A stretch of 64,000 bases of DNA from positions 2,914,001 through 2,978,000 of the forward strand of contig NC_071332.1 of NCBI RefSeq assembly GCF_010183535.1, read 5' to 3'. The DNA is from Caenorhabditis remanei (taxonomy: Eukaryota; Nematoda; Chromadorea; Rhabditida; Rhabditidae). The position numbers and the translations under genes were made by a program. This document shows positions 41,001-53,700 of the stretch, piece after piece. The notes under the pieces are model-generated. The model saw only the letters and a list, made by a program, of their open reading frames with translations. It searched no databases and was not told the origin of the DNA. Every line of letters starts with the position of its first letter. Position 1 is the first letter of the stretch.

Positions 41001-41910
41001 TTAATGGCGAAACATATGTTGCCATTTTGGTTCTGGAGACACTCCACAGAGCATCCGCCTTCTTTTTGTGCACTTTTTGGTGGTCATAACGTGTTCTATG
41101 TAAGAATCGAGGAACGTGTGCCATATTAGGATGTATTATGGGTCTTGGCTAAGCCATGTGCCTAACCCTGGTGTCCACCTACCGGTTCCTGGGTTACTGT
41201 AGGTGCTCAAAGGTGCAAAACTCCAATTTTTTCTAGTCGGTTGAATCATATGAGCCAGCAGTAGGTAGATTAAACTAGAATTCCTTATAAATAATTGTCA
41301 ATCTTTGAAAATGTTTACTCCGTTTTTTACGCTCTCCTCGCATCACTAAATACTATCACGAGCATACTTCCTTCCGCCGGTCTTTCCTTCCCGCATTGGC
41401 TTGTGTGTAACGAAATGGAAATACATCACTTTTAAGCAAGATTTTTTTCTTCTACGTAGGTTGATACTATTTTGAGGTGACGGCTCTAGGAGGAAGATAT
41501 TTTTAATTGTTAAACTGGAAAACGCAGGTCATAAGTTTCTCTGCAACACTTATATATGACCCGGAGCTGGGTACCAAAATTTCTCAATTATACATCCGGT
41601 TAAATTCTCAAAGCCGTAACTAACTTACACGCCCTACGCCCTTCGAGTCGAGAATGCGTTATGTTATAAATAACTTTTCAAAAATTATTCAGTCAGGACA
41701 TCCTCCAATCTTGCAATATCGGTTGTCTAGTCCTTCATTTTCATAAACGGTGCAGTTTTAGACTCTCCAGTGCGATTTTTCGCAAAAGTCTTCAATTATG
41801 TATTTCGAACTAGGGAATCTAGATCCCTTCTAGTCATCTCTTAACATATAACTTGTCAAAACAAGCTTTATTTTAATATATAAAAATCCTTGGTGTGCGT
41901 CTAATTTCAA

Positions 41911-42480
41911 GTTACTACCGTACCCCGAGTATATCCACGAAATCCGTTCAGTCTATAATTCCAAATCGGCCACGTAACTTGCTTCAAATTGAGTTTTATG
42001 AACTGAAAAATACACCAAAATGTAGATCTCGGCGAGATCTATGTTTATAGCCTACTATGGGCCGGATGGCTAGTCGTTAATGCATTGCGGGCCAAGACAA
42101 AGGTGGCGAAAACCGCGAAAAAGTAAAAAAAAAGTCATTATAACGCGGCCCGCGGCACATTACCGATTAACGGGTACATCTTGAAGGGGCGAAGAATTTT
42201 AGAGATTGTATCCGCATTGTCTTTACTTAGTACTACGTCTCGCTTATCACGTTTACCAAAGATCTCACTAGTTGACACTCCCTCTTATTCATGAATTTTT
42301 TGGCAATTTTCGTTTTTTAGCACTTTTGAGTGGCCCGTGGCACATGGACAAGTAGGCGTACAGCCCGTAGTAGGTCAGCGACATAGAACTCGCCGAGATC
42401 TAAATTTTGGTATATTTTTCAGCCCATAACGCTCAGTTTGAAACGAGTTACACGCCAGCCCGTTTTGATCCGTTACAAGT
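41911..42480. repeat. Copy 2 of the duplicated fold-back segment and flanking palindrome arms
   Basis: 41911-42092 closely matches 38098-38285. The arm complementary to its GATCTCGGCGAG motif is at 42390-42460, giving an imperfect palindrome of about 500 bp. Confidence 0.65.
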
Positions 42481-42596
42481 TACTACCGTACCCCAAGCTA
42501 CGTGTTTGTTATTCTTATCATCCATAATCACGCCGTTACAACATGTTCATATCACATTTGACCTACCTCCAAATGACATCACTTTTCCAGGAATCG

Positions 42597-43387
42597 ATGA
42601 TCTTGCCACTCGCATTCTTATCACTTTTAATATGTCTACCGGCCCCTATCAACTCGTTTGAACAACTAGTCTACGAAAACCTGTCCGACGAGGTGAAGAC
42701 TCACTTGCAACAAGTTGTCTCCGAGAAGTACACCAGGCTATACAATGACATGTACCAAAACTGCAACGCCGCGAGAAGACCTCAGGTAGTCATCCACCTC
42801 CACATCTCGCAAGACTCGACGGTCTCGGAGGATTCATTGGTTTGGGAGGCGGATAAAGCTCCGTGCTCCATCCGTCTCTTCTCCACCACTGATAAAGTTC
42901 TGCAAGATTGGTGCCAAGCCGCACCGCACTCCTTCATGAACTACCCATACAACCATACGGATCCCAACGCATGGGCTATCGACCCCAATTTTGTGACGGT
43001 GGTGCAAACTACGTGCCATAGATTCCAAGGGGAGCCGGGAGCCGAAGAACTTCCGCGTGTCCCCCATTTCACACCACCATTCAACCAGGAAAGTACTGAA
43101 CGATTCTCGACTACTGTAGTGGTTGCTGTCCTGCTCGCAGTTGCCGTCATGCTCATGTAAGCTCCTACACCTTAAAACCGAAAATCGATTTTCACCACCT
43201 AACCTATAAACATTTCAGAATTTCCTGTCTGTACTGCCACCGCTACGTCGTGAAGAACCGCACTAAAGCTTGCTGGTCAAAGTATTGGGAGCAGAAAGAG
43301 TGGCATCAGATTAACGAGATCGTCGAGCATCGGGAGAAACTGATCAACGAGATTCAGGAGAAGAAGATGGTGGAGAATATGGCCTGA
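42597..43387 (+). CDS. Small type I membrane protein, unknown function
   Basis: Exons are 42597-43156 and 43219-43387, giving 242 aa. A TTTTCCAG acceptor ends at 42590, 6 bases before the ATG, which favours this start over the in-frame ATG at 42543. The start gives a clean signal peptide (MILPLAFLSLLICLPAP). The extracellular part has scattered Cys and an NHT glycosylation site and is otherwise unlike any family I know. A single TM segment lies at about 171-193 (TTVVVAVLLAVAVMLMI), followed by CLYCHRY and a charged, probably helical cytosolic tail of about 50 residues rich in Glu and Lys. AATAAA follows at 43451. The exon frame and signal peptide make this a real gene, but I cannot assign a role. 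Confidence 0.8.
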
Positions 43388-43450
43388 TGATATGATATTG
43401 TGTTTTAAATTATGGTATTTTATGTACTGATGAATTGAATAAGATGGGAT

Positions 43451-43456
43451 AATAAA
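43451..43456 (+). other. Poly(A) signal AATAAA
   Basis: It lies 64 bases after the stop codon of the small membrane-protein gene and is the first canonical signal there. Confidence 0.65.
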
Positions 43457-43499
43457 TAAGCGTTTTCTTTTTTTTTAAAGTTGTTTATCTTAGAAAGTC

Positions 43500-46150
43500 G
43501 GAAGTTTTATATGAAGGTCATATAGAGAAAGAAGCTAGAGCGTCTGATTTCTCTGCGTCTCTCCTTCCTCGCTTCCTCTCATAGTTTCTGCTGTCCATTT
43601 TAAAGACGCATATCTCAAATATGTGAAGAGCTATCAAAAAGTTGTCAACTACAAAACTGTAGACCGAAGCTAGAGCTCTATTTTTGTACTTGACAACTTT
43701 TTGATAGCTCCGCCCACTTGCGAGATAATCAGCGTCAAAGATAGAGTGGAAGAGAGATGGTGTGAGGAGGGAGACGCAGAGAAGCTAGACGCCCTCCTCT
43801 TTCTGCATGCTCTCTCGCCTGTCAAGTATACCTAATTTGAAGGAGCATATCTCGAAAACGGGAAGAGCTATCAAAAAGTTGTCAACTACAAAAATGTAGC
43901 TCTAGACTTGGTATATACAGTGGAATAAAAAAATTAACCGATTGGATTTTTTGGGACTTCATAGAAAACTTTCAAAATAGAGCTATTTTTGTGAGTTTTT
44001 TCTATTTTTGCGGGTAATATCAAAATAGACTTTCTATACATTTGGTGTTTGCAAGATGAAAGTTTCCACGCTCAAAATAAAGCCACGCCCCCTATTCGTT
44101 GTCTCGGAATTTTAAAACACTAAATATCAAAAAAGTGTTATGTCAAACTGCCAATACTAGCACACAGCTACTAGACTTCTGAGGAATCTCGTTCACGTTG
44201 ATTTTGAAATAAAGTATTCCAGGATTTGAATTTCCAGATATAAAAATCTGAAATTTTTCATGTTTCAAATTCTTAGTACATAGAGAAAAGAAAAATTTTT
44301 ACCGGTCATAACTCGGCTCACGAAAGGATTTTTATTTCAATTTTTCGAAATCTCCGATTGTCATTTTGATCTCCACATCATTTTTCCACCTTTTTTCTCT
44401 CTTCAAAAATGCAAATTTCCTTCCTTCATTTCTTCTATCCTCCAGAACTTTCTCCATTCTCTCTCTCAAGTGTTTTTACTCCCCGAATGATAACGAGTGT
44501 TGTCTCCTACCCTCACATAGATCGTGGTCACTCGGAGAGACGCAGAGAAATCTTCTTGCTCCCGGAGCGGAAAGCAACAAAATGCGACACTTAGAGATTC
44601 TCGGATACCTCTCTATTGTTTGCCACCGAGAGCATTTTACTCTCGCGGAGCTCGGAGCCATTGAGCAGTTGACGAAAGGATGTCGAGGAGAGAGACCTTG
44701 TTTTTTTTTGTCGTGTTGAAGCTTTTCGCGCCTAGAAAGTATTGTTATGGGGATTCGGTTACATACATTGTCGTGAGATCCGTTCATTTCTTTCTTTATT
44801 TTCTATTGTTGTGGGTTGTGGTTTTCTGGATTTTCCTTTTGGGAGGCTTTCCCTCGTTAGATTTTTCTTTACAGTGTCCTAGAGGTGATGAAATGTAGGA
44901 TTCAAAAAATGCACATAATTTTTCACAATTTTTCAAATATTTTTTGAAGCTTTCACCAAAAATAGTCAAAAATCTCATGAACATTTGATTTTTATTCAAA
45001 ATGTGAAAGCATAGTCGAAAATTCGACCCTTTTTGCGAAAGACTCAAAAAAAATTCGGAAATTTCAATTTTTGTGCCCAAACCCGGCCGCTAGTATGTTT
45101 TTTAGGGATTACTATTAGACAGTTTTTGTTAAAATTTTACATCACTGAAATGCTGAAATAATGAGGATTCTGAATCTGTTTTCAGATTTGGGTACAGTCC
45201 ATAAGAACCGAATTATAAAAGGCTTTCTCTGAAAATCAGCTTTAAAAATGAAACATTTCTTCTTCAATGTTATATCATTCGAAAGCTGAAGGCGTGAGGA
45301 TTCTGAATCTGTTTTCAAATCTTATCTAACATCAAAAGGAGCCAAGAAACAACGGTTTGAAGTTATACGCTGTTTCGGAGCCTTCTAACTCAGTTAATCT
45401 TTCTCTGACCAATTATTTGAACACAGATTCAGAATCTTCACGTTTTCAGCTTTCGAAATACTGTAAACTGTTCAAATTCATGTTTCAATTGACACTATCT
45501 TCTATGAATTTAAAACACCACAATTTTTTTCCAGATCAAAATCTCTTATAGCTGAAAATCGTATGGTTTCTTGAGCCTGTTTAGTGGATAACCACAGCTG
45601 AAATTATTCGAATTCAGAATATGTCTTCAAATTTTATCAATGGGCTGATTGTGAGATACAAGGAATTTTGTGAACTTGACACCTCTCGAATTATTTTTCA
45701 AGTAAATTAAAATCTTTTAACTGATATCAATAGAGAAAAATTAGAGCTTTCTAATGGAACTCAAATCTCGTTCTCTCGTTAATGCGTTGAAAATTGACTG
45801 AGATACGAGTGAAAATAAAAAGTTTTGGATAAAATATAGGAGGTGTCAAATATCAAGCGTTGTATCTCAACTCAATTTAATAATTTACAAAATTTGAAAG
45901 TAGATTCAGAATCCTCACGTCTTCAGCTTTCCAGACATACTAACTCTTTTTCACATTTTTTTTGACTCACGACCTAATCTAAGCCATTTTCAATTTGTGT
46001 TTTCTAAAATCTCATAAATATCTCATTTATCTTCCGTTCCTTCACCTCATTGTCCATCACAATCTGTCACATGTTGGCTCCCTTCTTCTTCTTCTTCTTC
46101 CTTCTCATTTCAATTCTATTATTACCTCAGGACCCTTCCGCCTGACCGCC
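43500..46150. other. Intergenic region with dispersed repeats
   Basis: 43600-43920 holds TATCAAAAAGTTGTCAACTA-type units with CTCTGCGTCTC / GACGCAGAGAAG words. 45160-45940 holds several satellite-related blocks (GAGGATTCTGAATCTGTTTT and its complement). An open frame at 44366-44719 lacks family features and is probably chance. The last 100 bases are pyrimidine-rich, with an acceptor-like TACCTCAG ending at 46130 before the TYW2 start. Confidence 0.5.
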
Positions 46151-49100
46151 ATGGAGCGAACATCAAGTTTACGGCGGAAGACGAGTGATGGTGTCCTCGC
46201 GAAAGCGTCAAACTTTGGCCAGATGCTTGAGGATGTAAGGGGACAACAATTAAATAAAACAGATTAAAACGTTTTGTGTTTTGTAGGTCAGAAAGTTGGC
46301 GTTGAGCAAGTCGTTATGGGACGACGAGATGCAGAGGGATTTGCCGAAGAAGTGGGAGAAGCATGGCGATATGATTGTGTTCCCGCAGAACACGTTCACA
46401 CATATCAATTGGAGATATATTGGTAAGGTTAAATTTCTATCAAGAACGTTCTTAGCACGGCACGCTTCTTACAACCGCGCTCTACCGAAACCGAAGAAAA
46501 TTGTGTGCGAAATTGAGAGACTCAGAGAAAAAGAGACATTTTATATTCCTGTGGGCTGCAGAGTTGAGCGGAATGTGGTTTTTGAAATGGCGGAAGGCGG
46601 AAGGCGGAAAGCGGAATGAACTTTTTTTTGGGCGGAAAGCGGAAAGCGGAATTTAAAAATATCGGCGGAAAGCGGAAGGCGGAAAGCGGAATGGAAAAAA
46701 TTGCCAAAAGGCGGAAGGCGGAACACAATGTCGCTTTCAAATATACGATTCTGGCCTTATTTTGTAGTAAAAAGCACTAAAATGGTTAAATTTGAGTTAA
46801 ATTTTGTTTTTTTGATAAACACACGCTGCAAAAAACTACAAAAATATCAGTAAATTGGAATAGGTGATCAAATTTTTCAAGCTGACGAAAAAATCTTTGA
46901 ACAGCGGAAGGCGGAAGGCGGAAAGCGGAAATAGGAAAATTTTTGGCGGAAAGCGGAAAGCGGAAGGCGGAAAGAGTTATGAGCCGCCAAACCTAAGATC
47001 CAATCTAAGCCTTCCCACTCAAAAGCATCCCTTGTTAGCTTTATAAAATCGTCAATTTTCCTCAGAACCAGATGAAAATTTCAGAAATTACAGAAAAAGT
47101 CTTTTTGAGTGTGTCTACAAAAATTCGAGTGATTTGGTTCAATTTTAAGGGTTTTAGGGTCCGAAGCCTTCAGCCCGCACCAGTAATTTGGCGGTGATAC
47201 CCTTTTTCAAGGGTACTAGGGAATGCATTCTTGGATTCTTATCAAAAACTGGGTCTAGGTACTTTCAGACATGCTGACTTTGAAAATCACATTGATTCTT
47301 TGGGAGGGTTACTAGAAATTGGGTTATTTGACTTTTAAAGTTTTGGAAATATTGTTTAATAGTGGTCACAAGATCAATTTGTTTAAACGTACTCGGGTTG
47401 CCATAAAATCGACAAAGAAAATTCAATTCTTCCGAAAGTTTGTATAAACAGACATCTTGAGGTCATCTACAATCTGACAAAATTTCAGCAAGGTCTAGTA
47501 AAAACTGACTATTTTGAAGCGATAATTATGATTAGGCTTTTTTCTACTTTTTTGATGAAAGTTGACGATTTTCGAAATGTTATAGCTACCTCATATGATA
47601 TCCAAGTTTTTTGAATTTACAATGGTTCAGTAGATAAAGAATAGGGCTTCATTTTTGTAGTTGACCACTTTTTTATAGCTCTTCACGTTTTTGAGATATG
47701 CACGACGAGACTGTCTGCGCCCTCCCCTTCTTGGTGCGGCGCCCTTTCATCTTTGACCTTTCATATCTCAAAAACGAAAGTAGCTATCAAAAAAATTTTA
47801 ACTGCAAAAATCTAGGTCTAGTTTAGGGCTTTATTTTGTAGTTGACCACTTTTTGATAGCTCTACAAGCCTTTGAGATATGCGTCTTCAAAGTTGTTCAT
47901 CAGAGGGAGAAGAGACGCAGAGCAGTCCGATACACTCGCTTCTCTGCGTCGCTCTCTCTCTCTCTTTTCTAGTGACAAATACTTTCTTCCAGGCCGTGAA
48001 CTCTGGGCAGTTGTCGCTCAATCTCTCAACGTGGCGCGTGTCGGCAGAAAACGTCAAATCGACGATGACCGTACCGCCCATGTGGATCTCCTCCACGGAG
48101 CAGATGCATGGGTTGACTACGTGGATGAGCGAGGTGTTAAGTTCTGTTACAACGCTACAGTGCGAGTGTTCGACAACTCGAAGAAAGCCGAGATGAAGAG
48201 AATCTCAAAGTGGGCGTGTCAAGGGCAGACGATAGTGGATATGTACGCGAGTCTCGGGTATTATTCCTTGACTTTTCTGGTGTCGTGTGAAGCGAAACAA
48301 GTGGTGGCTATTGATTGGAACGATGAGATTCTAGAATCTCTCATCAGAAGTGCTCAAGTCAACCAAGTGGATGACCGTCTCCTTGTGATCCATGGGGACT
48401 GTCGAAGGGTCTGTCCAGATCAGACCGCGGATCGTGTCTACTTGGGACTACTTCCGTCGTGTAGAGCTCATTGGTTGGCGGCGTGTAAGGCGTTGAAACC
48501 GGATGGAGGTATCATTCATATTAATGAGATACTGGATATGAATGCGGTGAAGAAGGAGAAGGCGGCGGATACGGTAGCGGTGATTGAGAAGGTGGAGAAA
48601 GTGGAGAAGAAAAAGAAACCCGTGGAGAAATCGGATAAGGAGAATGTGCCGAAGAAGAAGAAGGTGTTGAGACAGAAGTGGGTTTTTTTCTTAATAAAAT
48701 AATTCTAAAGCTTTATTTTTTGGTTGACAGCTTTTTGACAGTCTGAAATTCGCAAAATTCGGCTATTGACCTAGAAACCCAAGTTATGAAAGTTCGGCCA
48801 CCAGAAATTTTTTGGCTTAAAATCATGATTTCTCGCATTTTTTGACCAAAATTCAGATTTTCAGAAACAAATAAAGTGAAATCTGAAATAATGTAAAAAT
48901 ATCCAAAAAACGAGATTTAAAAAAAAGATTCCCCATTTATCACAATTTTATGCCAGAAACACTTTTGAGCTTCTAGAGGAATTTTCTCCACTTTTATCGT
49001 TTTATTTCAAATTTCGTCTGAAATTTTTGAAAATCCACAAAAATCAGTCAATTTTGTAAAATTGCTATGGAGTCCCAAAAAATCTCACCTGCTAAATTTT

Positions 49101-50744
49101 TATATGAGCGTGTAGATCAAACCTATAGCTTCATTTTTGTAGTTGACAACTTTTTGATAGCTATCTACGTTTTCGAGATATCCGCCTTTAAAGTAGAAGT
49201 AAATGATAGGCGAGAGAGCGTGCAGAAAGAAGAGGGTGTCTAGCTTCTCTGCGTCTCTCCCTCTTCCTTTCTCTCGCTTTTTTAGGTTCCCATCTTTGAA
49301 GGAGCATATCTCAAAAGTACGCGGAGCTATCGAAAAGTTGTCAACTATAAAAATAGAGCTCTACAATTGATCTATATTTTTGTAGTTGATAACTTTTCAA
49401 TAGCGTTGTTAGCTTTTGAGATATGTGTCTTCAAATATCAGATACTTTTCCTATTTTTAAACCGTAGTGAATATTTCAAAATCTAGCAATGTGCTATCAA
49501 AAAACTATAACTTTAGTGGCCGAACTTTTGCATATCCTCGGCCACCTCTATTCCCTTATTTCCAGAACCCTCCCAGTCCTCTCCGCCGTGCATGAAGACT
49601 CCAAACCTGACGCAGAATCAACATCAACACCCAGTGACTCCACCATCCCAGACCAACCCCCTGCTGCTCCAGAATCCACAGAATCCACAGAATCCAACGG
49701 TGTCAGTGAAGAAGGTGTCGAGAAGAAGAAAAAGTTCACACGATCCGCTTCGATTGTGGAGGAAATGGAGAATCGTGTGCTTCCGGATGTGAGAGTTTGG
49801 AAGGAGTACGAGAATGAGGGGTGGAGTCGATTGGGTGATCGGCATAAAGAGTTTGCAATGGATTGTGCGCAGAGGTATGAGAAATGAAGATCCCGTACTA
49901 GATTTCTATGTATTCGACTATCAAACATTTTTGTATGAGCGTGTAGATCAAAACCAGGGCTACAATTTTGTAGTTGGAAATTTTTTGATAGCTATCCACG
50001 CTTTTGAGATACGGCGGCTTGAAGTTAGGCGATGGGAAAAGAGACGCAGACAGTCAGACACTCTCGTCGTCTGCGTCATCCCCTTTCGCCCTCTCATTGA
50101 CTTATTTTAAAACCGCATATCTCGAAAACGTAAATAGCTATCAAAAAGTTGTCAACTACAAAAATATAGATTTAGATTTGGTCTATATTTTTGTAGTTGA
50201 AAGTTTTCTGATAGCACATCACGCTTTTGAGATATGAAAGGTCGAAAGTATCAGGGCGCCGCACCAAGAGGGAGAGGGCCCAGACAGTCAGACACTCTCG
50301 TCGTCTGCGTCTCTCGCCCACCACCAAGAAAAGCTACCATTTTTAAAGGCGCATATCTCGAAAACGTGAATAGCTATCAAAAAACTTTCAACTGCAAAAA
50401 TGTAGCCCTGTTTTTGTTCTACACAGCCAGTATACTTTTTGTATTGATAGAGGGTATTTTGCTAGTGTTATACTCCTTCAAACTTCACCAACATTTTTCA
50501 GCTGCACCCGCTTCCTGAACAACATTCATCTATCAGATTGTTTGTACTCGGTGACAGTTGTCAATATGGTTCGGTAAGCTTAAATAAATAAACTATGCTG
50601 AAACTCAAAAAAGAGATCATTTCCAGATACGGTGAGGTGTCAAAAGGCAAAGAACACGTCGTTCTAGAACTGCTGTGTTGTCAACAAGACGCGTCAGCGG
50701 AACATTTGATTTCAAAGTTTAATTCCGAGAATTTGAAATCATGA
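46151..50744 (+). CDS. TYW2 homologue (tRNA wybutosine-synthesising protein 2, ACP transferase)
   Basis: Exons are 46151-46234, 46287-46422, 47993-48677, 49566-49874, 50502-50573 and 50627-50744, giving 467 aa in frame. The order of conserved blocks follows TYW2/TRMT12: LPKKWEKHGDMIVF, RELWAVVAQSLNVARVGRK, then the SAM-binding IVDMYASLGYYSLTFLVSC at about 155-173, VVAIDWND, VIHGDCRRV and DRVYLGLLPS. Family members move the aminocarboxypropyl group of SAM onto the modified G37 of tRNA-Phe in the cytosol. A Lys/Glu/Ser-rich insert of about 110 residues interrupts the C-terminal part. Odd points: the usual A-G-I-G motif reads A-S-L-G, and the F-S-x-G-N block is replaced by F-D-N-S-K. The protein may therefore be diverged in function. 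No other wybutosine gene is in the window. Confidence 0.87.
46473..46990 (+). repeat. GCGCTC element fragment and CGGAAGGCGGAAAG simple-repeat element in intron 2 of TYW2
   Basis: 46473-46557 matches the left part of the element at 60818-60920 (GCGCTCTACCGAAACCG, GTGTGCGAAATTGAGAGACT). It breaks off where CAGAGTTGAGCGGAATG begins at 46560. GGCGGAAGGCGGAAAGC blocks follow at 46590-46730 and 46904-46972 around an A/T-rich centre. No matching right end or duplication was found. Confidence 0.6.
47630..47885. repeat. Dispersed TATCAAAAAGTTGTCAACTA repeats in intron 2 of TYW2
   Basis: Alternating units with a GACGCAGAGCAG...CTTCTCTGCGTC hairpin (47915-47950) sit immediately before the exon 3 acceptor. 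Confidence 0.7.
49100..50420. repeat. Dispersed TATCAAAAAGTTGTCAACTA repeats in introns 3 and 4 of TYW2
   Basis: Units lie at 49120-49440 on one side of exon 4 (49566-49874) and at 49940-50410 on the other. GACGCAGAC / GTCTGCGTC hairpins occur in the intron 4 set. Confidence 0.7.
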
Positions 50745-53700
50745 TTTTATTGATTTTTTGCAAAATTTATTGTTGTTATGCTTGTGATCTACTAAACTAC
50801 TCCGGACCAATCAATAATAATATCTGTTAATGAAGTTTTGTTTTATTTTTATGGCCGGACATCCGGACACTACAGACACACAGACAGAACAACGCAAGTA
50901 TCACGAAAAGCAGCAGCAAGCGCGCTCTACTAAACAGGGATTTTGCTAGCTTTCAGCTATCTTTGTTCTATACATATTCGATTGCGTAGCAACTCAGGTA
51001 TAGCAAATATGCTCTGCTGGACTTTGATAATCTTTATAATTGTGTTTTAGCAAAACGCATGACACTATAAATTTGCTAACTTTGACAAAGTGCCACGATG
51101 TCAATTTTACCTCCAAAATTTTTAAATTTATATCAATGTGAAGATCAAAAATAGCGCTACATTTTTGTAGTTGACAACTTTTTGATACCTACTCAGGATT
51201 TTGAGATAAGCGCCGTTAAAGTAGACAATATAGAAAGGGGTGGGAGCGTAGTCTTCAAAGGCTCATATCTCAAAAGTGGGCGGAGCTATCAAAAAGATGT
51301 CAACTACAAAAATGAAGCTCTTGTGTGGTTCTACACAATCAACTTTTAAAAATAGTAAAAATCCGACTGTACCAATGCTTTAAAACACTAATTCAAACCA
51401 GAGAATTAAAAAAAATATTCAAAACCTCACAGAAATGAACATTTTGAAAGATTGCTATGGGTACCCAGAGAGTTCAACGGGTTTAATTTTTATATAAGCG
51501 TGTAGATCAAAAATAGCGCTACATTTTTGTAGTTGACAACTTTTTGATAGCTATTCACGTTTTCGAGATATGCGTCTTTAAAGATGGGCGGCAGAATCAG
51601 TGCTAGACGCCCTCCTCTTCTTGCACACTCTCTCGCTCCCCAACTTTAAAGGTTGCATATCTCAAAAGCGTGAATAGCTATCACAAAATTGTCAACTACA
51701 AAAATGTAGCCCTAGTTTTGATCTACACAACCAACTAAAAATTTTGAAAATCCGACGGTTCCAGGCTTGAGAGCACTCATTCAAACCTGAGTACTGAAAC
51801 TCGATCCACTTCACAAGTAGTTATTAATATCAAGTTTCCCTCTTCTTCCAAATTTCGCAACAACATATAAACTAGTCTCTCCCCATTTCATCATCACTAT
51901 AAGTCATATGCAAATACTTTTTCTCTCTCTCTCTCTCTGTCCCAATGTATTACTGAGTCACCACTCGTCTTATCAGTACTTTTTCGAAAAAAGGGAAGAT
52001 AAGACCATAGCTATTCCATCAAGTGTATAACTATATAGGTTTTTAGTTCCTGTCACTTAATTATCGATTCCCAAATTACCCAAATGACGTACTAATTTTC
52101 GAGAGCGTGAGTCATGTCTCCTACTGCATATATTAAAAGAGAATAGGATTTTGTTCCTCTTTTTCATATTTCAACATTTTTCAATTGTCATGTGATGATT
52201 TAATCGCAGCTATTCAGAAGTCTGTCAACAACTATTCAATTTATTTCTTTTTTTCGCATCTTTTTTATTTCCAAATTTTTTGGAAACGTTGATTTTCAAG
52301 CATCCCAATATTATTGTTCCATTGAAAACTTTATATATTTAGAAAGCGGACGTCATAAGGATTCTGTATCCGTTTACAAATTTTGAATAGCATTGACAAT
52401 AGCCGAGCAACGGAGCAAAATTCAAAGTTTTCAAAAAAAAAACATTTTAAAAAAAAACATTTTTTCAATTTTTCTCCGAAAATATGAACATTTTTGATGA
52501 TTTCACTTAAATGGCTTATTATTCTGAATCATAATCGGGACTTCGACCTTTTTCCAGAAAAAAGTCAGAAAAATTCAAAAATTTCGAAAACATTTGAATT
52601 TGATTTTTTGGCCGGACAGACCAAATTAAATTCCCTGCTTCTCAGTTCATTTTCGTGCTAGATCAAATTTAAAAACGGATTCAGAATCCTCATATTTTCA
52701 GCTTTTCCGTGATATATAATTCTTCTAGAAATCAAAAAAAAATTGTCTACCGTATTACGAAACCCGTTGCTCACTCTATCCTAGTAACAAATGGGTGTGT
52801 CCGTAAACAAACGGTCATTCACTTATTTTTGTAAAATTCAGAAAAAAACGAAAAACAGATTAGAGCGCTGAAGTTTGCTGAAATTTTTGTGATATGGTTT
52901 TTCTACTTGACTGATGTACCCGCCTTCCCTAACTTCCTGTTTTGAAATTGATTTTTAGCTGACGTGAGTTAAAACTGTGACGATTGAACCTAACGTTCTC
53001 AAATTTACTGATTACAACTGATATAAAGAGTATCAGCTCCTCCTTCTCACTTGCCCCCAGTAATTAAAAAAAAAGAAGGTTTGACATGCCACCAGTCGGC
53101 TATTATCAGTTTTATATTTACTGGGGTTTCTGAAAAAAAAAGTTTAAAAATGTTGAAAGTTGTCTAACTTTGACGGCTCAAAATGGAGTTCTTTTCCGTC
53201 GGACACACAAGATTTTTATATGAGCGTGTAGATCAAAAATAGGACTACATTTTTGTAGTTGACAACTTTTTGATAGCATCTCACGCTTTTGAGATATGCG
53301 CCTTTAAAGTTAGTAGACGCGCACGCGAGAAAGAGGGAGGGGGATAGACGCAGAGAAGCTAGACGCCCTCCTCTTTCTGCACGCTCTCTCGCCTGCGAGT
53401 GGGCGCCTATCTTTAAAGACACGTATCTCGGCGGGGTGAAGAGCTATCGAAAAATGGTTAACTATAAAAATGTTGCTCTAATTTTGATCTACATTTTTGT
53501 AGTTGACAATTTTTTAATAGCTTTTCTAGGTTTTGAGATAAGAGGCTTCAAAGAAGGACCTAATTTTTCTCCTGCTGTTTTGACTTCGTTATCTTAAAGA
53601 CACGTATCTCGGCAAGGTGCAGAGCTATCAAAAAGTTGTCAACTACAAAAATATAGCCCTATTTTTGGTCTACACAACCAATATAAAATCAAAATTGTGG

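Larger units (their letters stand above)
40715..42596. other. Divergent intergenic region between receptor B and the small membrane-protein gene
   Basis: A GATAAGATAA / CTTATCA cluster lies at 40974-41000, about 260-290 bp before the receptor B start. 41130-41880 shows no recognisable feature. 41911-42480 holds the second copy of the 38097 fold-back segment and related GATCTCGGCGAG palindromes. The short minus-strand open frame at 40813-41124 has no family character. Confidence 0.5.

Noticed and set aside
40813..41124. A 103-codon minus-strand frame upstream of receptor B
   Set aside because: It has no family resemblance, no splice context, and lies in the presumed promoter.
42543..42596. 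Upstream in-frame ATG as the start of the small membrane protein
   Set aside because: A TTTTCCAG acceptor at 42583-42590 lies between it and the second ATG, and the second ATG places a proper signal peptide at the N-terminus.
44366..44719. A 117-codon frame with a hydrophobic start
   Set aside because: The composition follows from T/C-rich DNA. There is no acceptor or poly(A) context and no recognisable domain.
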